DNA of 5,448 nucleotides from Chloroflexota bacterium (GTDB lineage Bacteria; Chloroflexota; Anaerolineae; CG2-30-64-16): contig JAKPQT010000002.1 of assembly GCA_029555885.1 (NCBI GenBank), positions 1-5,448 of the forward strand, read 5' to 3'. A program made the translations under genes and the position numbers. The notes below the pieces were generated by a model. It saw nothing but the letters and a program-made list of their open reading frames with translations. It searched no databases and had not been told where the DNA came from. Each line of letters opens with the position of its first letter. Positions within the stretch are counted from its first letter, which is position 1. Below, one piece after another: positions 1 to 5,448 of this stretch.

Positions 1-140
1 ACCATCCGCACCCCATACACATACCCTTCCCCGCCGCCGTGCTCGTCACGGACGTCGACACTCTCGACGGTGAAATCGCCCATCGTGTCGCCGGGGAACG
101 GGAAATCCATCATCGCGCGAAATTTCTTGGCAAATGGCAT
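1..140 (-). CDS. Unrecognised protein, 5' end only (truncated by window edge)
   Basis: An ATG at 140-138 opens a frame that runs without a stop to the window edge, giving 46 complete codons plus two bases. A strong Shine-Dalgarno site (AAGGAGGA, 156-149) lies nine bases before the ATG, so the start is well supported. The visible protein begins MPFAKKFRAMMDFPFPGDT and continues with a Gly-rich, acidic stretch (DEHGGGEGYVYGVRM). There is no signal peptide or membrane segment. I do not recognise the family and assign no function. It lies downstream of the histidine kinase on the same strand, about 230 bases away, so it could be read through from the two-component operon or have its own promoter in 141-367. 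Confidence 0.7.
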   Translation of the reverse strand, partial: MPFAKKFRAMMDFPFPGDTMGDFTVESVDVRDEHGGGEGYVYGVRM

Positions 141-186
141 GGCCGGAATCCTCCTTCATCTTGCAGGTTGCAGCGTGTGCGGGTGT

Positions 187-197
187 TGACTGAGTCA
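187..197. promoter_or_regulatory. Perfect 5-1-5 palindrome upstream of the partial gene
   Basis: TGACTGAGTCA is a perfect inverted repeat about 47-57 bases before the start codon at 140. It could be an operator for the minus-strand gene. No convincing -35/-10 pair was found for that gene in 141-367; TATGTT or TATCTT near 245-253 (minus strand) are only weak -10 candidates. A palindrome this short can arise by chance, so the call is tentative. Confidence 0.25.
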
Positions 198-306
198 CTG
201 AACGCTGCATGTGTCCTCAGAGTACTCCTACAGAGTGCCTACGAAGATAACATAGGTGGAGACTTGCTATCTCTACAGTGGGCGGTTACCAGGCGGCCGG
301 CGCGAT

Positions 307-328
307 AGCCCGGAGGGATCTTCGGGCT
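307..328 (-). terminator. Weak hairpin after the histidine kinase
   Basis: AGCCCG (307-312) and CGGGCT (323-328) form a 6-bp GC-rich stem with a 10-base loop, 40 bases past the kinase stop codon. No T-run follows on the minus strand, so this is not a classical intrinsic terminator. It may only attenuate or protect the 3' end. Confidence 0.25.
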
Positions 329-367
329 GGCCAGGGGTTCTCTGCGCACGGGATGCCAGTTCACGGT

Positions 368-1480
368 CTATCCTCGATAAGGCGGGCGCTTCATCCTCTC
401 ACGCGCAGGCCGACGATCCAGCGGTAGCGTGACCACAAACGTGCAGCCCTGCCCCTTCCCTGCGCTCTGCGCCGCGACCCGGCCTCCATGCGCCTCAACG
501 ATTGCCTTGACGATTGCCAGTCCCAGGCCTGAGCCGCCTGTCTCGCGGCTGCGCGATCTGTCGACCCGGTAGAGACGGTCGAACACCGCGGCGAGCTCCT
601 CTGGATCCAACCCTTCACCACTGTCCTGCACCGACAGCAGCACTTCACCGGCCGCGGCCCTGGTACTCACGGTGATCTGGCCGCCAGCCGGCGTGTAACG
701 CAGAGCATTGGACAGCAGGTTGAAAAGCACTTGCCGAATGCGAATCGCATCCACGAAGAGCTCAGGCAGTTGCGCCGTATCGTTTTCCAGATGCACGTCC
801 TCTTCAGCCGCTAGCGGCTCGATGGCCTGCAGTGTCTCGGCAACCAGGGCAGTCAGGTCGGTCAACTGCTTTTCGAGCGGGAGTTGTCGCGCTTCGGCCA
901 GGGCTAGCTCGCGGAGATCGTTCACCAATCGGATCAGGTGGCGGGTTTGGCCATAAAGGTTAGCGATCTCGGACTCCTCCATTGCGTAGACGTGATCTAG
1001 TGCGGCTCGCAGGTTGCCTTCTAGTACGGCCAGCGGCGTGCGCAGTTCGTGCGAGACATCGGCCATCAGGTTTTTACGCAGCGTCTCAGCGTTCTCCAGA
1101 TCAGCGGCCATCCTGTTGAAGGACGTCGCGAGATCGACCATCTCGCGGCTGCCGTGCGGTCTGACGCGCACCGCGGTCTCTCCCTGGCCGATCCGATGGG
1201 CGGCGCGCGCCAGTTCGCTGATCGGCGCGCTGATGACCCGGCCGATGATCGCGCCTCCTCCCAGCCCCACGACCACCGAGAGCAGCATGAAGTCCATCAA
1301 CCGGCCGGCGATCTCCCCGCGACCGGCCTGGAGCGGTCCGTCGTCGTCTGGCGCATGGATGCCGGGCGCACCAGGTGCCGCAAAGTCAGGCGAGGTTATG
1401 ATGGAGACGAACTGAAGGAAGAAGACGAAGAAAAGCACTCCGCCGATCATCAGGCTGATACGAACCCAGAGCCGGTTCAT
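368..1480 (-). CDS. Membrane sensor histidine kinase (HAMP-HisKA-HATPase_c)
   Basis: This 370-residue inner-membrane kinase should autophosphorylate on His and pass the phosphate to the regulator encoded just upstream. Transmembrane segment 1 is about residues 8-29. A short external loop of about 32 residues (30-61) is rich in Pro, Gly, Ala and Asp. Transmembrane segment 2 is about 62-83, followed by a HAMP linker at about 80-133. The H box DVSHELRTPL places the phospho-acceptor at His144. The ATPase domain shows the N box NLLSNALRYTP (Asn254, Asn258), G1 box DSGEG (286-290), F box (Phe300) and G2 box GGSGLGLAIV (315-324). All catalytic boxes are intact and the length is typical of the BaeS-like type. 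The start ATG at 1480 has AGGAGG six bases upstream and overlaps the regulator stop codon as ATGA, which implies translational coupling. The signal sensed is unknown; the loop is too small for a classic periplasmic sensor domain. Confidence 0.95.
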   Translation of the reverse strand: MNRLWVRISLMIGGVLFFVFFLQFVSIITSPDFAAPGAPGIHAPDDDGPLQAGRGEIAGRLMDFMLLSVVVGLGGGAIIGRVISAPISELARAAHRIGQGETAVRVRPHGSREMVDLATSFNRMAADLENAETLRKNLMADVSHELRTPLAVLEGNLRAALDHVYAMEESEIANLYGQTRHLIRLVNDLRELALAEARQLPLEKQLTDLTALVAETLQAIEPLAAEEDVHLENDTAQLPELFVDAIRIRQVLFNLLSNALRYTPAGGQITVSTRAAAGEVLLSVQDSGEGLDPEELAAVFDRLYRVDRSRSRETGGSGLGLAIVKAIVEAHGGRVAAQSAGKGQGCTFVVTLPLDRRPARERMKRPPYRG

Positions 1481-2214
1481 GGACGTCCTCCTGAAGGGCC
1501 CGGCTTAGGCCGTCGGTCTCCGACCAGGCGATAGCCTACCCCGTAGACGGTCTGGATGTAGGTCGGCGTGTCGGGGTCAGGCTCGATCTTGCGGCGCAGG
1601 TTGCGAACGTGCGTGTCAAGCGCCCGGCCCAGCCCTTCGTAGGCGTAGCCCATCGCCCGCTCCAGCAAGTCATCACGCGTGAGCGTGTAGCCGGGGTTTT
1701 CCATGAACGCCGCCAGCAAGCTGAATTCGGTACGGGTCAGCTCAATTGGCTGGCCGTCAACTGTCAGCAGGTGCCGGTCAAGATCGAGCCGCAGACCGCC
1801 CGTCGTCAGCACGTGTGGTGCGGCGGCCGGCAACTGGTCGAGCCGCGTGCGACGCAGCAACGCGTTGACGCGTGCCACCACTTCGCGCCCGTTGAACGGC
1901 TTGGTAACATAGTCGTCCGCGCCCAGTTCCAGCCCCACTATCTTGTCAGTATCTTCCACGCGCGCAGTGAGCATGATGATCGGTGTAGCAGCCAGGTGCT
2001 TGTCGGCCCGCACGATGCGTGTGACCTCCCAGCCGTCGGGCGCCGGCATCATCAGGTCGAGGATCGCCAGGTCGGGCCGCTCGTGGCGCAGCATATGCAG
2101 CGCAGTCTCGCCGTCGGCTGCAGCAAACACAGTGTAGCCAGCCTGCTCCAGGTAGCCGCGCAGCACTTTGATGATAGATTTGTCGTCGTCAACCACCAGG
2201 ATGCGTTGTGCCAT
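1477..2214 (-). CDS. OmpR/PhoB-family response regulator
   Basis: This is a 245-residue transcription factor with an N-terminal receiver and a C-terminal winged helix. Receiver residues are all present: acidic pocket Asp9/Asp10, phospho-acceptor Asp53 in ILDLMMP, Thr83 in MLTAR, Tyr102 and Lys105 in VTKPF. The DNA-binding domain covers about 135-232, with a recognition helix around 197-211 (ALDTHVRNLRRKIE) and the closing hairpin motif TVYGVGYRL. The start at 2214 (MAQRILVVDDD) was chosen because a GGAGGGG site lies about six bases upstream. A longer frame opens at 2253, but that codon falls inside the predicted promoter spacer. The gene is first in an operon with the histidine kinase (4-base ATGA overlap), which should be its cognate partner. 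Targets are unknown; autoregulation and control of the divergent esterase are reasonable guesses. Confidence 0.95.
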   Translation of the reverse strand: MAQRILVVDDDKSIIKVLRGYLEQAGYTVFAAADGETALHMLRHERPDLAILDLMMPAPDGWEVTRIVRADKHLAATPIIMLTARVEDTDKIVGLELGADDYVTKPFNGREVVARVNALLRRTRLDQLPAAAPHVLTTGGLRLDLDRHLLTVDGQPIELTRTEFSLLAAFMENPGYTLTRDDLLERAMGYAYEGLGRALDTHVRNLRRKIEPDPDTPTYIQTVYGVGYRLVGDRRPKPGPSGGRP

Positions 2215-2243
2215 CAGATCCCCCTCCCCCGCGCCTGGCATGC

Positions 2244-2275
2244 ATCGTACCACAAGATTCCGAAGAGATTGTCAA
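2244..2275 (-). promoter_or_regulatory. Candidate promoter of the two-component operon
   Basis: On the minus strand there is a perfect -35 box TTGACA (2275-2270) and a -10 candidate TACGAT (2249-2244). TACGAT is preceded by TGG, an extended -10 pattern. The spacer is 20 bases, longer than the usual 16-18, so activator help or dependence on the extended -10 would be expected. Transcription would begin near 2237, leaving a leader of about 23 bases before the regulator ATG at 2214. Confidence 0.5.
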
Positions 2276-2366
2276 GATGATCCCACGACTCTCAGCGGTG
2301 ACCTCCAGAATCCGTGCAGATGATCTTGGGAGTTTCTCCAGATTGTTGTGGCACACTCAGCATCGT

Positions 2367-2382
2367 CAGGGGAATGCCCCTG
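2367..2382 (+). promoter_or_regulatory. Small hairpin in the esterase leader
   Basis: CAGGGG and CCCCTG form a perfect 6-bp inverted repeat around the loop AATG. It ends 13 bases before the AGGAG ribosome site (2396-2400) of the esterase gene. It may be a leader structure affecting translation or stability, or an operator half-site pair. No function is shown by the sequence. Confidence 0.35.
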
Positions 2383-2409
2383 CGTTATCACGTACAGGAG
2401 TCCGCTACT

Positions 2410-3477
2410 ATGAACTTGTTCTCGGAAATCGTTGGTGCAACCCCGCGGTTGCCCCGGGCCCTACAGCGCCTGACGATCGGTGCGCTGACCCTGGCCTCAG
2501 TTGGCATCATCGCCGGCTGCACCGCAGCCACTCCAACTGCTGCCCCCGTGCTCATGGCCGCGCCGGCAGCTACGACCGCGCCGGCTGCGCCCGCTGCGAC
2601 CACGCAGTCGCTTCTACCGGCCGGCCGCGGTCCTGGCGGCGGCGAGACCGCTATCCAGGCTACCCCGATCGCGGCAGATGTGGCCTACGCCTCAACCTCC
2701 GCAGCGCAGACGCTCGATATCTATCTGCCGACCGGCAACGGGCCGTTCCCCGTGGTCGTTGTGATTCACGGCGGCGGCTTCATGGTGGGAGACAAGGCCA
2801 ACCCGGCCCTAGGGGACGAGCTACTCAACGCAGGCTACGCGGTCGCCAGCGTGAATTACCGCCTGGCCGCCGAGGCTACATACCCGGCGCAGATCCAGGA
2901 TGTGAAGGCCGCAGTGCGCTTTCTGCGCGCCAACGCCGCCAAGTACAACCTCGACCCTCAGCGCTTCGCCGCGTTCGGGCAGTCGGCGGGCGCTAACCTG
3001 GCTGCCACGCTGGGGACTTCCTGCGGGGTAGCAGCGCTTGAGGGAGCTGAGTTGGGCAACGCCGATCAATCGAGCTGCGTCCAGGCCGTGGTGGATTGGT
3101 TCGGCCCCACCGACTTCCTGCAGATGGATAAGCAGTTCACCGGCACCTCCTGTCCGGTTAATCATGACGCCGCTAACTCACCGGAATCCATGGTCATCGG
3201 CGCGGCGATCCAAACCGTGCCTGACAAGGCCCAGGCTGCCAACCCGATCACCTACGTCTCGGCCAAGGCGTCCCCCTTCCTGATCCAGCACGGCACAGCC
3301 GACTGCAACGTGCCGCCTCAGCAGGGGCAGCTGCTCTACGATGCTCTGGCCCCACTGATCGGCAACGACAAGGTCACTTATACGTTGCTGGAGGGCGCAG
3401 GGCATGGCGGTGCGCAGTTCTCTGACGCTACAAACGTGCAGGTGGTTCTCGACTTCCTGGGCAGCGCCCTCAAGTAG
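2410..3477 (+). CDS. Lipoprotein alpha/beta-hydrolase esterase (BD-FAE/acetyl-esterase-like)
   Basis: This 355-residue protein is a probable carboxylester hydrolase anchored to the outer face of the membrane. Residues 1-36 are a lipoprotein signal with basic residues (Arg13, Arg17, Arg20), a hydrophobic core and lipobox IAGC, with Cys37 the lipidated residue. An Ala/Pro/Thr-rich linker spans about 38-70. The hydrolase domain (about 85-355) shows the oxyanion motif HGGG (120-123), nucleophile Ser192 in GQSAG, Asp298 in HGTAD and His332 in GAGHGG, a complete catalytic triad. DWFGPTDF at 229-236 resembles the BD-FAE/acetyl-esterase group, some of whose members remove acetyl or feruloyl groups from plant polysaccharides. 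The start at 2410 has AGGAG nine bases upstream and gives a normal lipoprotein signal; an in-frame GTG at 2314 has no such support. Four more Cys (205, 223, 248, 299) could form disulfides. The substrate is not determined by sequence. Confidence 0.9.
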   Translation: MNLFSEIVGATPRLPRALQRLTIGALTLASVGIIAGCTAATPTAAPVLMAAPAATTAPAAPAATTQSLLPAGRGPGGGETAIQATPIAADVAYASTSAAQTLDIYLPTGNGPFPVVVVIHGGGFMVGDKANPALGDELLNAGYAVASVNYRLAAEATYPAQIQDVKAAVRFLRANAAKYNLDPQRFAAFGQSAGANLAATLGTSCGVAALEGAELGNADQSSCVQAVVDWFGPTDFLQMDKQFTGTSCPVNHDAANSPESMVIGAAIQTVPDKAQAANPITYVSAKASPFLIQHGTADCNVPPQQGQLLYDALAPLIGNDKVTYTLLEGAGHGGAQFSDATNVQVVLDFLGSALK

Positions 3478-3536
3478 GACGGAAGCGACCATTCTTCCCT
3501 AACACGACTCTCGACACGCGGCGCTGCGTATGGTAC

Positions 3537-3562
3537 GTTCCTCGGGAACATTTCTGAGAAAT
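3537..3562. repeat. Two abutting 13-bp palindromes
   Basis: GTTCCTCGGGAAC (3537-3549) and ATTTCTGAGAAAT (3550-3562) are each inverted repeats of 13 bases and abut with no gap. The first has 5-bp arms and the second 6-bp arms. They share the pattern RTTYCTSRGRAAY, so they look like tandem copies of one degenerate binding site. They sit 60 bases after the esterase stop. They could be a paired operator, or contribute to 3' end structure. Confidence 0.35.
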
Positions 3563-3633
3563 CAACCATCCGACAATCGCTGGAGCAGCCCCATGCGCGG
3601 AAGGAATTCTCGCATCAGAATCCGTGAAGTGGC

Positions 3634-3700
3634 TGAAGCCGCTGGGGCCGGTCTCGGCTGTCGCTTTGCGACAGCCGAAACCGGCCCCAGCGGTTTTGTT
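3634..3700 (+). terminator. Very long intrinsic-terminator-like hairpin
   Basis: The arms 3639-3664 and 3668-3693 are inverted repeats of 26 bases with one mismatch (C3653 against A3679) and a three-base loop TTT. The stem can be extended outward by about five A-U and G-U pairs. TTTTGTT (3694-3700) follows on the plus strand, which fits Rho-independent termination of plus-strand transcripts from the esterase. The stem is much longer than most terminators, and it lies about 160 bases beyond the stop. An origin as a REP-like or small inverted-repeat element that also terminates is possible. Confidence 0.75.
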
Positions 3701-3715
3701 AGGGATTCTAAACCT

Positions 3716-3742
3716 GGCAGCGCAGCGTTATGTTGCGCTGCT
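3716..3742. repeat. Second hairpin beside the terminator
   Basis: GCAGCGCA (3717-3724) pairs perfectly with TGCGCTGC (3734-3741). Inner pairing, including two G-U pairs, extends the stem to 11 bp with loop TTA. It begins about 23 bases after the end of the long hairpin. No T-run follows on the plus strand. Like the first hairpin it closes on a three-base loop. Confidence 0.45.
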
Positions 3743-3976
3743 CGGTAGTATCGCCGGTGGTGTGATCGTGGTGACGCCCCACGCCACGAGCTTCTCCACC
3801 CACGCCCCGGAGGAGCTGATGCGCTTCACCCGGCGCTTGATTCGCCGCGGTACCGTTCCAGGTAGCCCTCGACCGGCGCTTCCTGGCCGGCAGCATCGCG
3901 TGGGTCAGCCAAGTATCATCCTAGACATTCAGCCCCCACAGCCAAATAGCGGGGCCTTCACGGCGGTCGGCACAAA

Positions 3977-3982
3977 TACAAT
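3977..3982 (+). promoter_or_regulatory. Candidate -10 box for the GH2 gene
   Basis: TACAAT matches the TATAAT consensus at five of six positions and lies in a short AT-rich island within GC-rich DNA. No good -35 box is found at 16-18 bases upstream, so the promoter may need an activator. The predicted leader would be about 95 bases and would contain the inverted repeats at 3986-4040. Confidence 0.35.
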
Positions 3983-3985
3983 ATG

Positions 3986-4040
3986 ACTCGGTCAGTAACT
4001 TGCCAGCCGCGCCAGCCTGGCGATAATGAGGTCACCGAGT
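3986..4040. promoter_or_regulatory. Nested inverted repeats, candidate operator upstream of the GH2 gene
   Basis: An inner palindrome CGCCAGCCTGGCG (4010-4022, 6-bp arms around one base) lies inside an outer pair ACTCGGT (3986-3992) and ACCGAGT (4034-4040). GCCAGCC is also repeated directly at 4002 and 4011. The element sits just downstream of the -10 candidate and 45 bases before the GH2 start codon, a typical repressor position for sugar-use genes. The regulator family cannot be told from the sequence. Confidence 0.4.
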
Positions 4041-4084
4041 TCCCGACCCTACATCACCCATCCCCATGCAGCAGAGAAGGAACC

Positions 4085-5448
4085 ATGCAGATCACACTGA
4101 ACGGCACGGACTGGCAGTTCAAGGGCTTCAACGGCGAGGAGTGGCGCTGGCGCAACGAGCATCTCCCGCAAACGAAGGATGCGTTCGGCTGGCGGCCCGC
4201 CAGCGTGCCGGGCAGCGTCCAGCACGACCTGTGGCAGGCCGGCGCGATCCCCGATCCCTACCGCGAGCTGAACAGCCTCGCCATCGAGTGGGTGCCGCAG
4301 CGGAGCTGGCTGTACCGCCGGACGTTCGTAGCGGACCCGGCGCTGGCCGGTCAGCGGGTGGAGCTGTGCTTCGAGGGTGTCGACTACGAGGCCGAATTCT
4401 TCCTGAACGGCGAGAGCCTGGGCCGCCACGCCAGCATGTTCACCCGCGCGTGCTTTGAGGTGACGGACCGGCTCAGATACGGCGAAAACAACCACCTGGT
4501 CGTCGCGATCGAGCCCGCACCGCAGGAGGTGCCGCAGGTCGGGCGGACGAGCCGCGTGCGCACCCTCAAGGCGCGCATGACCTACGGCTGGGACTTTTGC
4601 CCGCGCATGGTCCACCTGGGCATCTGGGACGATGTCTGCCTGCGCATCACCGGCCCGGCGCGGCTGGCGGACGTATGGGTCCGGCCTGAACTTTCGCCGT
4701 CGCTCGACCGGGCGACGGTCCACGTCGCCGTCGAGGTGGACGTGAACACGGCGGGCGAGTACGAGATCGATGCGGCCATCAGGCCCGAGGGCGTAGACGC
4801 GGGTGACCGGCAGGCGCAGACCGTCCACATTGACCCCGGACGCAGCACCGTGCATTTCACCTTCGACATAGCAGACCCGGCGCTCTGGTGGCCGAACGGC
4901 TACGGCAGCCAGCCGCTCTACCGCTGCGATGTCAGCGCGACCGCGGCCGGCGCCAGAGCGGCATCGGACATACGCGCCGTCACCTTCGGCATCCGCCGGG
5001 TGGAGTTCCTGCAGAACGATGTACCGGGCATCACGGCCCGGCCCTATACCCTGGCGGTCAACGGGCGCAGGGTCTACATCAAGGGGTGGAACTGGGTGCC
5101 CATCGACGTGCTGTACGGCGTGCCGCAGCCGGAGAAGCTGGCCCGGCTGCTGCGGCTGGTGCAGGCGGCGCACGGCAACTTCCTGCGCGTGTGGGGCGGC
5201 GGGCTGATCCAGACCGAGGCCTTCTACGACCTGTGCGACCGGCTCGGCATCCTCGTCTGGCAGGAGTTCACCCAGTCGAGCTCCGGCGTGGACAACGTAC
5301 CATCGGAAGACCCCACGTTCCTCCGGAAGATCGTCGCGGAGGCCGAACAGATCATCCCACGACGGCGCAACCACCCGTCGCTGGCCGTCTGGTGCGGGGG
5401 CAACGAGCTGCACTTCTGGCCGGCCAACATCCCGCTCAACGAGAGCGA
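4085..5448 (+). CDS. GH2 beta-mannosidase-like glycosidase, 3' truncated
   Basis: The frame opens at ATG 4085 (AAGGA a few bases upstream) and stays open for 454 codons to the window edge. Family members usually have about 800-850 residues, so roughly half is visible. Residues 1 to about 185 form the N-terminal sugar-binding jelly roll (FEGVDYEAEFFLNGESLG at 96-113, YGWDFCPR at 167-174). About 190-303 is the Ig-like domain ending in the LWWPNGYGSQPLY (267-279) and FGIRR region. The TIM barrel follows, with YIKGWNWVPID (331-341), RVWGGG (368-373) and WCGGNE (436-441). Glu441 is the predicted acid/base; the nucleophile Glu lies beyond the window. There is no signal peptide, so it should act in the cytoplasm, removing terminal beta-mannosyl units from imported oligosaccharides. 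Differences from typical members (WCGGNE instead of WCGNNE, QEFTQSSSG after the barrel strand) leave the substrate open; exo-glucosaminidase-like activity is a possible alternative. Confidence 0.88.
   Translation, partial: MQITLNGTDWQFKGFNGEEWRWRNEHLPQTKDAFGWRPASVPGSVQHDLWQAGAIPDPYRELNSLAIEWVPQRSWLYRRTFVADPALAGQRVELCFEGVDYEAEFFLNGESLGRHASMFTRACFEVTDRLRYGENNHLVVAIEPAPQEVPQVGRTSRVRTLKARMTYGWDFCPRMVHLGIWDDVCLRITGPARLADVWVRPELSPSLDRATVHVAVEVDVNTAGEYEIDAAIRPEGVDAGDRQAQTVHIDPGRSTVHFTFDIADPALWWPNGYGSQPLYRCDVSATAAGARAASDIRAVTFGIRRVEFLQNDVPGITARPYTLAVNGRRVYIKGWNWVPIDVLYGVPQPEKLARLLRLVQAAHGNFLRVWGGGLIQTEAFYDLCDRLGILVWQEFTQSSSGVDNVPSEDPTFLRKIVAEAEQIIPRRRNHPSLAVWCGGNELHFWPANIPLNES

Larger units (their letters stand above)
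3478..4084. other. 607-base gene-poor stretch with structured DNA
   Basis: No convincing gene was found between the esterase and the GH2 gene. The first part (3478-3633) is less GC-rich and carries three consecutive palindromic elements: ACGCGGCGCTGCGT (3516-3529, one G/T mismatch) and the two at 3537-3562. The long hairpin (3634-3700) and a second hairpin (3716-3742) follow. The segment from about 3743 to 3960 is GC-rich like coding DNA, yet its open frames are short, cross the hairpins or lack ribosome sites; it may be decayed coding sequence. The last 110 bases hold the probable promoter and operator of the GH2 gene. Confidence 0.6.

Noticed and set aside
39..308. 89-codon plus-strand frame at the left edge
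   Set aside because: It overlaps the start and ribosome site of the minus-strand gene ending at 140 and has no ribosome site or domain of its own.
2215..2253. Longer regulator start at 2253
   Set aside because: It would add 13 residues before the conserved receiver start, has no better ribosome site, and falls inside the predicted promoter spacer.
1609..2280. 223-codon plus-strand frame opposite the response regulator, with others opposite the kinase (1014-1415, 1049-1534)
   Set aside because: All are antisense to genes with complete, conserved domain motifs, and their products resemble no family.
2314..2409. Upstream in-frame GTG/ATG starts for the esterase
   Set aside because: They would put 32 extra residues before the signal peptide and lack the AGGAG site found before 2410.
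2306..3626. 11-base direct repeat CAGAATCCGTG at 2306-2316 and 3616-3626 flanking the esterase
   Set aside because: It suggested attachment or target-site duplication, but a few matches of this length are expected by chance in 5.4 kb, and there is no integrase or transposase between the copies.
3624..3986. 120-codon plus-strand frame through the terminator region
   Set aside because: It starts just before the long hairpin and is translated through both arms; it lacks a ribosome site and any family resemblance.
4049..5413. 454-codon open frame on the minus strand
   Set aside because: It lies opposite the GH2 gene, whose plus-strand frame shows clear family motifs and catalytic residues. The antisense product is low-complexity in Arg, Asp, Val and Ala with no recognisable domain, as expected from high-GC codon bias.
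1..5448. tRNA, rRNA, CRISPR array or intact insertion sequence
   Set aside because: No cloverleaf-like segment, regularly spaced repeats or transposase frame was found by eye on either strand.

Overview
The window looks like chromosomal DNA from a high-GC bacterium. The gene style suggests Chloroflexota or a similar lineage: a lipoprotein with an Ala/Pro/Thr-rich linker, an OmpR-type two-component pair, a GH2 glycosidase, and strong Shine-Dalgarno sites. That placement is inference from protein style only; no rRNA or other phylogenetic marker is present.

Layout. Minus strand, left part: an OmpR-type response regulator (1477-2214) and its membrane sensor histidine kinase (368-1480) overlap in an ATGA and form an operon. 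About 230 bases further along the same strand is the 5' end of an unrecognised gene (1-140), cut by the window edge. A promoter with a perfect TTGACA box and AGAT-type repeats at near-helical spacing lies in front of the regulator. Plus strand, right part: a lipoprotein alpha/beta-hydrolase esterase (2410-3477) diverges from the regulator. A 607-base gene-poor stretch follows. It holds two abutting 13-bp palindromes, a very long terminator-like hairpin with a T-run, a second hairpin, and a palindrome-rich promoter region. The window ends inside a GH2 beta-mannosidase-like gene (4085 onward, 454 codons visible). That gene has no stop in the window, and a long spurious antisense reading frame covers almost all of it.

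How the genes may work together. The regulator and kinase are a classical phosphorelay. The divergent esterase is anchored outside the membrane and belongs to a superfamily that includes deacetylases of plant polysaccharides. The GH2 enzyme has no export signal and should act in the cytoplasm on small mannosides or related oligosaccharides. A small hemicellulose or glycan-use neighbourhood is plausible but not proven. I did not find a clearly new defence, mobile or RNA system; the most unusual material is the structured DNA between 3516 and 4040.
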